Source of the DNA: Actinomycetes bacterium
GTDB lineage: Bacteria; Actinomycetota; Actinomycetes; Mycobacteriales; Mycobacteriaceae
DNA: 64,000 nucleotides
Reading direction: 5' to 3'
Assembly: GCA_023404955.1 (NCBI GenBank)
Contig: JAEXZY010000093.1
Location: 1-64,000 of the forward strand
Shown: piece by piece, positions 54,868 through 63,318 of the stretch
Layout: every line of letters starts with the position of its first letter
How positions within the stretch are numbered: the first letter of the stretch is position 1
Notes under the pieces: model-generated
The model's database searches: none
What the model saw: the letters and a program-made list of their open reading frames with translations, nothing else
What the model was told of the DNA's origin: nothing
Program-made: the position numbers and the translations under genes

Positions 54868-57800
54868 CGAGCAGTACGGGCGAGCAGGACCTCCCGGACA
54901 ACGCGATCGCCGTCATCGGCATGGCCGGGAAGTTCCCCGGCGCGGAATCGGTGTCGGCGTTCTGGCGCAACCTGCGCAACGGGGTCGAGTCGATCGTCGA
55001 CCTGTCGGAGAGCGAGCTGCTGGCCAACGGCGTCACCGAACGCGCGCTGAGCAACCGCGGCTACGTGCGGCGGGCCGGGTTGATGCCGGGCATCGAGGAG
55101 TTCGACGCGGACTTCTTCGGGTTCACGCCGTACGCGGCGCGGATGCTCGATCCGCAGCACCGGTTGTTCCTGCAGGCGGTGTTCCATGCGCTCGAGGACG
55201 CCGGCTACGACCCTGCGGGGCTCGAGTCCACCGTCGGCGTGTTCGGCACCAGCAGCTCCAGCGGCTATCTGCTGCACAACCTGATGTCGAACTTCGATCC
55301 GATGATGGTGATCGGCCAGGGCGCCAGCTTCGAGATGGTGAACCTGAGCCTGCAGAACGACAAGGACCACCTGGCCACCCGGGTGGCGCACCAGTTCGAC
55401 TTCCGCGGCCCGGCGCTGTCGGTGGCCACCGCGTGCTCCTCGTCGCTGGTGGCAGTGCACCTGGCCTGCCAGTCGATCCTCAACGGCGAGTGCGACATCG
55501 CGCTGGCCGGCGGGTCGTCGCTGCGCATCCCGCACCACGTCGGCTACTGGTACGAGCAGGGCGCGATGGTGTCCCCGACGGGGCAGTGCCGGCCCTTCGA
55601 CGTGCGGTCCGACGGCACGATCTTCGCCAGCGGCGTCGGCGTGCTGGCGCTCAAGGCGCTGCCCGACGCGATCGACGACGGCGACCGCATCCACGCGGTG
55701 ATCCGCGGTTCCGCGCTCAACAACGACGGCGCCACGAAGATGACCTACGCCGCGCCGAACGCGCTGGGCCAGGCCGAGGTCATCGCCGAGGCGCACGCGA
55801 TCGCCGGCGTGGACGCGTCCACGATCACCTACGTCGAGACGCACGGCACCGGCACCCCGCTCGGGGATCCGATCGAGGTGGAGGGCCTGCGCCAGGCGTT
55901 CGAGCTGGCCGAGGAGACCCGCAGCGCACCGTGCTACCTGGGCTCGGTGAAATCCAACATCGGGCATCTGGAGACCGCGGCCGGCATCGCGGGGCTGATC
56001 AAGGCGATCCTGTGCCTGGAGCACAAGGCGATTCCCGCGACGCTGCACTACACCAGCCCGAACCCCGAGCTCCACATCGACCGCGGACCGTTCCGTATCC
56101 GCAATGCCGACGGGCCGTGGGAATCCGACGGCATCCGCCGCGCCGGGGTCAGCTCGTTCGGCGTGGGCGGCACGAACGCCCACATCGTGCTCGAGGAGGC
56201 GCCTTCTCGCCCGGCGCCCACACCGAGCGCCAAGCCCCAGGTGTTGGTGCTCTCGGCCCGCACCCAGGAGGCGCTCGCGCAGTCGCGCGCCGCACTGGCC
56301 GGCGAGCTGGCCGACAGCGGCGAGATCAGCCTGCCCGACGCCGCGTACACGCTGACCCGGCGCCGCAAGGATCCGTTCCGGCTCGCCGCGGTCGTGCACG
56401 ACCAGGCCAACGCCGCGACGGTGCTCTCGGCGACCGAGACGGACAACGTGTTCGAGGGTCAGGGCGTCCCCGACATCGAGGGCTCCGGCGACCGGGTGGC
56501 CTTCCTGTTCCCCGGCCAAGGCGCCCAGCACATCGGCATGGCCCGCGGCCTCTACGACACCGAGCCGGTGTTCGCCCGCCACTTCGACGAGTGCGTGGCG
56601 GGGTTCAACGAGCTGATGGGCTACGACCTGCGCGCCGAGATCTTCGACGGCGTGGGCCGCAACCTCGAGCACACCGACCGCGCGCAGCCCGCGCTGTTCA
56701 CCGTCGAGTACGCGCTCGCCAAGCTCATCCAGTCCTACGGCGTGGAGCCCGCGATCATGGCGGGCCACAGCATCGGCGAATACGCGGCCGCCACCATCGC
56801 CGGGGTCTTCGACCTCGACACCGCGATCAAGGTCGTCGCCAAGCGCGCGCAGTTGATGCACGCCGCCCCACGCGGCGTCATGGTCGCGGTCCCGCTGAGC
56901 CCGCAGGCCGTGGCCGAGCACCTCACCGGTGACGTCGACGTCGCGACGATCAACGATCCGGGCAGCTGCGTGGTGGCCGGCAGCGACGACGCGATCCGCA
57001 CGTTCCAGGCCGCGCTGGCCGAGAAGGGCGTCGCGGCCCGCCGAGTCCGCACCTCGCATGCGTTCCATTCGCGGCTGATGGACCCGGTGGTCGCCGAATT
57101 CGGCGCGTTCCTGTCCTCGGTGACACTGAACGAGCCGCGAATCCCGTTGCTGTCCAACATCACCGGCACCACGATGTCGGCGGCCGAGGCCACCAACCCG
57201 AACACGTGGGCGCGTCAGATCCGTGCCACGGTGCGGTTCGCCGACGAACTCGACCTGCTGCTCTCCACCCCGGACCGGGTGCTCGTGGAGGTCGGTCCCG
57301 GTGGCACGCTGACCTCGTCGGCGGGCCGGCACCCGCGCTGGTCGGAACGCCACCGCGCGGTGCGGCTGATGCGCCACCAGGCGCAGAACCGCAGCGACGG
57401 CGACACGTTCCTGCTCGGGCTGGGCCAGCTGTGGGCCGCAGGCGTCGACGTCGATTGGACCCCGGCCTGGGCGCCGGACTCGACCTCTGACTCCGAGCCG
57501 CAGCTGGTCACGCTGCCCGGCTATCCGTTCGCCAAGCAGCGGCACTGGGTCGAGCACAACGCCAACGCCGCGTGGCTCAACGGGTCCCCCAACGGGGTGG
57601 CCCTCGACGCCGCGGCCCCCGCGGCCGCGCCGGCCGCCGCCGGTGGTGCGTCGTCGGTGGAGACGGTGCTGGCCCAGGTGTGGGCGCAGTGCCTCGGCCT
57701 GCCCGACATCGACCGCAACGCCAACTTCTTCGAGATCGGCGGCGACTCGCTGATCGCGATCAGCGTGGCGATGACCGCGGGACACCGCGGACTGGACCTC

Positions 57801-59297
57801 ACCCCGCAGGATCTCTACGAGAACCAGACGGTGTCGTCGCTGGCGAAGGTGCTGTCCGCTCGCTACGCCGAGGGTGGTCTGGCCCGGCAGTCGCTCGACG
57901 ACGTGATCACCCCGCCGGTGCCGCCGAACGTCGCCTACTTCCTGGAGCACGGATTGCGTGATGTGGGCCGCTGGCGCACCCCCGTGGTGCTCGGTCTGCG
58001 CGCCGACATCGGCGAGGACGACGTGCGCGCGGTGCTGACCGCCGTCACGACGGCCCACGACGCGCTGCGGGTGCACCTCGTGGAGCGGGCAGGCACGTGG
58101 GAGCAGCACATCGCCGAACCCGCCGAGTTCACCGAGCTGATCGTGCGCACCCTGCCCGACGGGGTGGCGGCAGGCAGCCCGCAGGAACGCGAGGCCGTGC
58201 AGGCGGCGCTGGACGAGCAGGTGCGCGAGCACCAGCTGCTCACCGCACCGCTGACCGCGACGTTCCTGCGCGGCGCGCACGGCGGCCGGTCGTCGCTGGC
58301 ACTGACCCTGCACGGGGTGGCCAGCGGACCGGGCGACGACGGCACCTCCCGCGACGTCCTGCTGACCGATCTCGTGACCGCGTTCTCGCAGCGGATGGCG
58401 GGGGAGGAGATCTCCCTCGCCCCGGTGCCCACGTCGTGGCGGGAGTGGTCGCAGCGCTGCGCCGGGCTGGCCACGCATCCGGCGGTACTGGACAGCCGCG
58501 ACTACTGGCTTCAAGTCGCCCGCGGCGCCACCGTCACGCTGGCGGGGCCGGAACCGGCCGAGCGCCCCGGTGCCGACGATCTGGTGCGGCTGTCGAGCGC
58601 GCTGACACCCGCGGAGACCGGCGAGATCGACGACACCCGTCGCCGGTTGCGATTGCCCGTCGAGGAGATCCTGCTGGCCGCGCTGGGCCGGACCGTCGCC
58701 GCAACGGTCGGCGAGGGCACCGTGGCCGTCGACCTCGGGGGCCGCGGCCGTTCGGTGCTCAAACCCGACGTCGATCTGCAGCGCACCGTCGGGTGGTTCT
58801 CCACCCTGCACCCGGTCGCGCTGCCGGCAGCACAGCAGACGGACGCGGTTGCGCTGCTCGACGAGGTGCGCGAGACGCTGAAGGTGGTGCCGCACTACGG
58901 CATCGGCTACGGGCTGCTGCGGTACCTGTACGCGCCGACGGCCCGCGCGCTGGCGGACACCCGCCCGGCGGACATCCTGTTCACCCACGTCGGCACGATC
59001 CCCGACGTGCCCGCCGAGCAGCCCGAGGACGCCGCGGTCCGGTTCGACGCCGACACCGCAATGCCGATCCGGGATGCGTTGCCGGGGTTGGGTCACGCGC
59101 TCGAGCTGCGGGTGTACCGGTCGGCCGGGGTGCTCTACACCGACTGGTGGTACGACAGCCGGCGGCTGGGCCCCACCGATGTGGAATCCTTTGCCCGGCA
59201 GTACTCGACCGCGCTGCTGGAGATCACGCGGGAAGCGCTGGCCGCCGAGGACGCCGACGCGGCCGGAGACGAGTTGGCACTCGTCGACCTCTCGTGA
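54864..59297 (+). CDS. ppsE: PKS5: KS-AT-ACP-condensation terminal synthase (PpsE orthologue)
   Basis: A 1477-residue terminal synthase with the PpsE layout: KS (about 12-435, Cys191, His327, His368), AT (about 545-850, Ser636 in GHSIGE; HAFH at 732-735, unlike VASH in PKS1-4), ACP (Ser962 in GGDSL) and a C-terminal condensation-like domain (about 1015-1460). The condensation motif HHxxxDG is degenerate (LHGVASGPGDDG from His1150). The start DNAIAVIGMAGKFPGAESV and length fit PpsE of Mtb (1488 aa). PpsE performs the last extension and works with TesA in chain release. GTG 54864 overlaps the PKS4 stop (GTGA); drrA follows after 27 bp. Confidence 0.94.
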   Translation: MTSSTGEQDLPDNAIAVIGMAGKFPGAESVSAFWRNLRNGVESIVDLSESELLANGVTERALSNRGYVRRAGLMPGIEEFDADFFGFTPYAARMLDPQHRLFLQAVFHALEDAGYDPAGLESTVGVFGTSSSSGYLLHNLMSNFDPMMVIGQGASFEMVNLSLQNDKDHLATRVAHQFDFRGPALSVATACSSSLVAVHLACQSILNGECDIALAGGSSLRIPHHVGYWYEQGAMVSPTGQCRPFDVRSDGTIFASGVGVLALKALPDAIDDGDRIHAVIRGSALNNDGATKMTYAAPNALGQAEVIAEAHAIAGVDASTITYVETHGTGTPLGDPIEVEGLRQAFELAEETRSAPCYLGSVKSNIGHLETAAGIAGLIKAILCLEHKAIPATLHYTSPNPELHIDRGPFRIRNADGPWESDGIRRAGVSSFGVGGTNAHIVLEEAPSRPAPTPSAKPQVLVLSARTQEALAQSRAALAGELADSGEISLPDAAYTLTRRRKDPFRLAAVVHDQANAATVLSATETDNVFEGQGVPDIEGSGDRVAFLFPGQGAQHIGMARGLYDTEPVFARHFDECVAGFNELMGYDLRAEIFDGVGRNLEHTDRAQPALFTVEYALAKLIQSYGVEPAIMAGHSIGEYAAATIAGVFDLDTAIKVVAKRAQLMHAAPRGVMVAVPLSPQAVAEHLTGDVDVATINDPGSCVVAGSDDAIRTFQAALAEKGVAARRVRTSHAFHSRLMDPVVAEFGAFLSSVTLNEPRIPLLSNITGTTMSAAEATNPNTWARQIRATVRFADELDLLLSTPDRVLVEVGPGGTLTSSAGRHPRWSERHRAVRLMRHQAQNRSDGDTFLLGLGQLWAAGVDVDWTPAWAPDSTSDSEPQLVTLPGYPFAKQRHWVEHNANAAWLNGSPNGVALDAAAPAAAPAAAGGASSVETVLAQVWAQCLGLPDIDRNANFFEIGGDSLIAISVAMTAGHRGLDLTPQDLYENQTVSSLAKVLSARYAEGGLARQSLDDVITPPVPPNVAYFLEHGLRDVGRWRTPVVLGLRADIGEDDVRAVLTAVTTAHDALRVHLVERAGTWEQHIAEPAEFTELIVRTLPDGVAAGSPQEREAVQAALDEQVREHQLLTAPLTATFLRGAHGGRSSLALTLHGVASGPGDDGTSRDVLLTDLVTAFSQRMAGEEISLAPVPTSWREWSQRCAGLATHPAVLDSRDYWLQVARGATVTLAGPEPAERPGADDLVRLSSALTPAETGEIDDTRRRLRLPVEEILLAALGRTVAATVGEGTVAVDLGGRGRSVLKPDVDLQRTVGWFSTLHPVALPAAQQTDAVALLDEVRETLKVVPHYGIGYGLLRYLYAPTARALADTRPADILFTHVGTIPDVPAEQPEDAAVRFDADTAMPIRDALPGLGHALELRVYRSAGVLYTDWWYDSRRLGPTDVESFARQYSTALLEITREALAAEDADAAGDELALVDLS

Positions 59298-59324
59298 CAT
59301 CGCGCAACCGGGCAGGAGGAGCTC

Positions 59325-60326
59325 ATGTCCCGCTCTGACAAGGCGGTCGTCGTCGCCGGAATCCGCAAGTCGTTCGGCTCGGTGGTGGCCCTGCGGGACG
59401 TCAGCTTCGAAGTCGGCCGCGGCGAGGTGCTGGGCCTGCTCGGCCCCAACGGCGCCGGGAAGACCACGACGGTCAACATCCTGTCGACGCTGATCACGCC
59501 CGATAGTGGGCGTGCGCTGATCGCCGGCCACGACGTGGTCGCCGACCCGGCCGGTGTGCGCCGGTCCCTGATGCTGACCGGGCAGTACGCCGCGCTCGAC
59601 GACATGCTGACCGGCCGCGAGAACCTGCTGATGTTCGGCCGGCTGCAGGGCCTGAAGAAGAAGGTCGCCAAGGAGCGCGCGCTGGAGCTGCTCGAGCAGT
59701 TCGATCTCGTCGAGGCCAGCGACCGTCCGGTCAGCACGTACTCCGGCGGTATGAAGCGGCGTATCGACATCGCCTGCGGGCTGGTGGTGCGCCCCGAGGT
59801 GGTGTTCCTCGACGAACCCACCACCGGGCTCGATCCGCGCAGCCGCCAGGCGATCTGGGAGTTGGTCACCGACTTCAAGGAAGCCGGTATCGCCACGCTG
59901 CTGACCACCCAGTACCTCGAAGAGGCCGATCTGCTCAGCGACCGGATCATCGTGATCGACAAGGGCACGGTGATCGCCGAGGGCACCGCCGATCAGCTCA
60001 AGGAACGCACCGGCGGCACCTACTGCGAGATCGTGCCGCGCCACATCACGGACTTGCCCGAGGTGGTGCGGGTCCTCGGTCCGCTGTTGCCTGCCGCCAA
60101 CCGCGCTGCGCTGACCGAGACCTCGGACCGCATCTCGATGCCGGCGCCGGAGGGCCCGCGCACGCTGATGGCCGCGCTGACCAAGCTGAACGAGGCCGAC
60201 ATCGAGCTGATGGACATCGCGTTGCGTCGCCCGTCGCTCGACGAGGTGTTCCTCGCGCTGACCGGCGATCACCCCCATCCGACGGCCGAACGCACCGAGG
60301 TCCCGGCGGCGGGCGCCTACGCGTGA
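59325..60326 (+). CDS. drrA: daunorubicin-resistance-type ABC transporter ATPase
   Basis: A 333-residue ATPase with Walker A GPNGAGKTTT (Lys46), signature YSGGMKRR near residues 143-150, Walker B VVFLDEP (Asp163, Glu164) and the C-terminal DrrA extension. It energises the DrrB/DrrC permeases; in Mtb DrrABC is needed to place DIM in the cell envelope. ATG 59325 follows an AGGAGG site at 59314-59319. It overlaps drrB by 4 nt (GTGA). Confidence 0.95.
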   Translation: MSRSDKAVVVAGIRKSFGSVVALRDVSFEVGRGEVLGLLGPNGAGKTTTVNILSTLITPDSGRALIAGHDVVADPAGVRRSLMLTGQYAALDDMLTGRENLLMFGRLQGLKKKVAKERALELLEQFDLVEASDRPVSTYSGGMKRRIDIACGLVVRPEVVFLDEPTTGLDPRSRQAIWELVTDFKEAGIATLLTTQYLEEADLLSDRIIVIDKGTVIAEGTADQLKERTGGTYCEIVPRHITDLPEVVRVLGPLLPAANRAALTETSDRISMPAPEGPRTLMAALTKLNEADIELMDIALRRPSLDEVFLALTGDHPHPTAERTEVPAAGAYA

Positions 60327-61162
60327 GCGGGGCCGTCTCGACCGCACCCGCCCGATCCACGGTGCCGGCGGCGACGCGGCCGCCGGTGCGCGCACTGCAG
60401 CAGTGGTGGGTGCTGACGGTCCGGATGATCATCCCGACGCTGCGCAACGGCGAACTCGCCACGCAGGTCATCGGATCGATCGTGTTCACGATCGGGTACT
60501 ACCTGCCGCTCAAACAGATGATGGGCGCGGTCCAGCCGCTGTCGAGCTACGCCCAGTACCTGACGCCGCTGATCATCCTGCAGGCCATCTGGTTCGCCGC
60601 GGTGTCGGCCGCATTCCGGTCGGCCACCGACTCGGTGCAGGGCATCAACCGGCGATTCCGGGCGATGCCGATCCCGGCGATCATGCCGCTGGCCTCCCGG
60701 CTGACCGCGAGCATGTACCGCTGCGTCATCGCGCTGGTCGTGTCGGCGGCGTGCGGCCACGTCATCGGTTTCCGTTTTCACGGTCCGGTCCTGCACATCC
60801 TCGGCTTCGCCGGCCTGGTGCTGCTGATCGGTGCCACGCTGGCCGTCATCGGTGACCTCATCGGGATCGCGACACAGAACCCGGAGGCCACCGCACCGAT
60901 GATGCTGGTGCCGCAGCTGACGCTGGGGCTCGCATCGGTGGGTCTGCAGCCGGTCGAGCAGTTCCCCGACTGGATTCAGGGATTCGTCCGCAACCAGCCG
61001 CTGTCGCAGTGGGTCTACGGCTTGCAGGCGCTGGCCGGCGACACCACCGACGCGGCGCCGCAGGTCACCTGGGCGGTCCTCGCGCCGGGGCTGGCGTGGG
61101 CGTTGGGCGCCGGCGCCGTCGCCGTGGTGCTGCACCGCATCGTCAGCAGGAGGAGGCGGTGA
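60323..61162 (+). CDS. drrB: ABC-2 type permease DrrB
   Basis: A 279-residue membrane protein with about six helices (for example IIGATLAVIGDLIG region and LALVVSAACGHVIGF) after a cytoplasmic N-terminus rich in Ala/Pro/Arg. It is of the ABC-2 permease family, and between an ATPase and a second permease it fits DrrB. GTG 60323 overlaps the drrA stop. Its stop overlaps drrC by 1 nt (TGATG). It probably forms a channel with DrrC to export the lipid made by the neighbouring synthases. Confidence 0.93.
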   Translation: MSGAVSTAPARSTVPAATRPPVRALQQWWVLTVRMIIPTLRNGELATQVIGSIVFTIGYYLPLKQMMGAVQPLSSYAQYLTPLIILQAIWFAAVSAAFRSATDSVQGINRRFRAMPIPAIMPLASRLTASMYRCVIALVVSAACGHVIGFRFHGPVLHILGFAGLVLLIGATLAVIGDLIGIATQNPEATAPMMLVPQLTLGLASVGLQPVEQFPDWIQGFVRNQPLSQWVYGLQALAGDTTDAAPQVTWAVLAPGLAWALGAGAVAVVLHRIVSRRRR

Positions 61163-62019
61163 TGGCGCGCCCGGCGGCCACCCAGGAACCGGTGACGAAG
61201 GCGCCCTACCGGCCCGGCAGGCACCGCGAGGCCCGGGTGTGGGAGAACTCGCCGCGGCGGCTGGTGCCGCAGGTGCTGCTGCTCACGTATCGGATCCTGC
61301 GGCGGTGGAGCCGTGACCCGGCCACGCTCGTGCAGTCGTTCGTGATGCCCGCCGGCTTCCTCGCTGCGCTCGACGTCGTGTTCGGTGACGTGATCAAGCA
61401 GGTGAGCGGCCAGAGCGGGCTGTACGGGCAGGTCCCGCTGGTGGCGCTCGTCGGCGGTATGACCGGCGCGATCATCGGCGCGATCAGCGTGATGCGGGAA
61501 CGCGACACCGGTCTGCTGTCGCGATTCTGGGTGGTGCCGATGCACCGCGCCGCCGGATTGCTGTCCCGCATGCTCGCCGAGTGGGTGCGCATCGTGGTGA
61601 TCACGCTGGTCGTCATGTGCGTCGGGTTGGCGTTGGGTTTCCGGTTCGAACAAGGGCTGCCGGCCGCGATCGCGTGGGTCTTCATGCCGGCGATGTTCGG
61701 GGTGGCGCTGTCTGCGGCGGTGCTGACGTTGGCGCTGTACTCCTCGAGCACGCTGGTCCCGCAGGCGACCGACATCGTCGTGGCCGTGCTGATGTTCTTC
61801 TCGATCGGGTTCGTGCCGCTCGATCAGTACCCGAAGTGGTTGCAGCCGTTCGTCGAACACCAGCCCGTCAGCTATACGATCGAGGCGATGCGCGGCCTCT
61901 CCATCGAGGGTCCCATCGCCCGACCGTTGCTGTTCGCCGTGCTGTGGTCGGTGAGCATCCTCGCGCTGTGCGCCGTTCCGCTGGCCCTGGGCTACCGGAA
62001 GGCCAGCCGACGGGGATGA
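61162..62019 (+). CDS. drrC: ABC-2 type permease DrrC
   Basis: A 285-residue membrane protein with six predicted helices and the ABC-2 features MRERDTGLLSRFWVVPMHR and VPLDQYPKWLQPF, close in size to Mtb DrrC (276 aa). An N-terminal basic segment lies in the cytoplasm. ATG 61162 shares a base with the drrB stop. papA5 starts 42 bp downstream. Confidence 0.93.
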   Translation: MARPAATQEPVTKAPYRPGRHREARVWENSPRRLVPQVLLLTYRILRRWSRDPATLVQSFVMPAGFLAALDVVFGDVIKQVSGQSGLYGQVPLVALVGGMTGAIIGAISVMRERDTGLLSRFWVVPMHRAAGLLSRMLAEWVRIVVITLVVMCVGLALGFRFEQGLPAAIAWVFMPAMFGVALSAAVLTLALYSSSTLVPQATDIVVAVLMFFSIGFVPLDQYPKWLQPFVEHQPVSYTIEAMRGLSIEGPIARPLLFAVLWSVSILALCAVPLALGYRKASRRG

Positions 62020-62061
62020 CCGCACCGACGTCCACACCGTTTCAGAGGGAGTCCGATACCG

Positions 62062-63318
62062 ATGTTTCCGTCCTCGGGGATTCGTAAGCTCGCCCGCAGC
62101 GAGGAGATGTTCGCCGAGACGCACAACTTCATCGGCTTGGCGGCGCACGTCAAGGGCCCGATGGATGCCGACGCGCTCTCTGACGCGTTCGACGCGCTGC
62201 TGGAGGCGCATCCGGTGCTCGGCGGTCACCTCGAGCAGCTGCCCGACGGCAAGTGGGAGATCGTGCTCGACGATCTGATGCATCCCGGTATCGAGGTGGT
62301 CGAGTTGACCGGCGACGAGCCGGCGCCGCCGCTGATCTTCGACCAGACCCAGTCGCTGGTGCACCTGCGCCTGACCATCCGTGACGGTGTGGCCCAGCCG
62401 ACGCTCTACATCCACCACAGCCTGGCCGACGGTCACCACCAGTTCAGCCTCGTCGAGGAGCTGTTCTCCACCTACACCGATCTGGTCACCACCGGGACCA
62501 CCAAGCCGGTCACGGTGCACCCCGCACCAGAGCCGCTGGAGACGATCCTGGCCAGCCGCGGCGTGGAGAAGCGGACCAGGTCGGGCCTGGAACGCCTGCT
62601 CGCCGCGATGTTCGCCTACGAGCTCCCGCCGTCGCGCCGCGCGCCCTCCGAGGTGAATCCGGTGCTGCCACAACTGGTTCCGATGGAGTACTGCACGCTG
62701 TCGGGGCAGGACACCGAGAAGATCATCGCGTTCTGCCGGGCCAACAAGCTCGGCTTGAACAGCTTGCTGTCCGCGGCGGTGCTGATGGCCGAGTGGCAGG
62801 TACGCAACACACCCAACATCCCGGTGCCGTATGTGTATCCGGTGGACCTGCGCTACCTGCTGACCCCGCCGGTGTCGGCGACCGAGAGCACCAACCCGGT
62901 GGGGATCGCGACGTACCTGGCCGAGATCCATCCCGGCACCGATGTGGCGGTGCTGGCCCGCGACATCAACGACACCTACAAGAAGGACATCGCCGAGGGC
63001 GTCATCCAGCAGAGCTTCCTGCACTTCAGCCCGCAGTACGTCGGCAACCCGCCCGGTCTGCCCGATGTGGTGATGTTCACCGACAACGGCATCGTGCCGC
63101 CGCTGCGCACGCCGGCGGACATGGAGGTGGCCGCCAGCCACGGCGAGTTCTACTTCGCCGTGGGAGCGGGCATCGAGATCTACACGTCGAAGATCTTCAA
63201 CGGGCAGTTGATGATCGAGTACCACAGCCACGGTCCCGATCGCGACAAGTCGATCGCCGCGATCGAGGCCCAGCTGCGCAACATCGCGGCCAAGCAGACC
63301 GCGAGCACGGGCGCTTAG
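62062..63318 (+). CDS. papA5: acyltransferase PapA5
   Basis: A 418-residue condensation-family acyltransferase. The catalytic motif is His118-His119-Ser-Leu-Ala-Asp123-Gly124 (HHxxxDG), and the N-terminal IRKLARSEEMFAE and mid-region PYVYPVDLRYLL fit PapA5. In the DIM pathway PapA5 transfers acyl chains from the Mas synthase to the hydroxyls of phthiocerol. No mas gene is in the window, so the acyl donor here is unknown. Its stop overlaps the convergent methyltransferase stop by 4 bp. Confidence 0.93.
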   Translation: MFPSSGIRKLARSEEMFAETHNFIGLAAHVKGPMDADALSDAFDALLEAHPVLGGHLEQLPDGKWEIVLDDLMHPGIEVVELTGDEPAPPLIFDQTQSLVHLRLTIRDGVAQPTLYIHHSLADGHHQFSLVEELFSTYTDLVTTGTTKPVTVHPAPEPLETILASRGVEKRTRSGLERLLAAMFAYELPPSRRAPSEVNPVLPQLVPMEYCTLSGQDTEKIIAFCRANKLGLNSLLSAAVLMAEWQVRNTPNIPVPYVYPVDLRYLLTPPVSATESTNPVGIATYLAEIHPGTDVAVLARDINDTYKKDIAEGVIQQSFLHFSPQYVGNPPGLPDVVMFTDNGIVPPLRTPADMEVAASHGEFYFAVGAGIEIYTSKIFNGQLMIEYHSHGPDRDKSIAAIEAQLRNIAAKQTASTGA

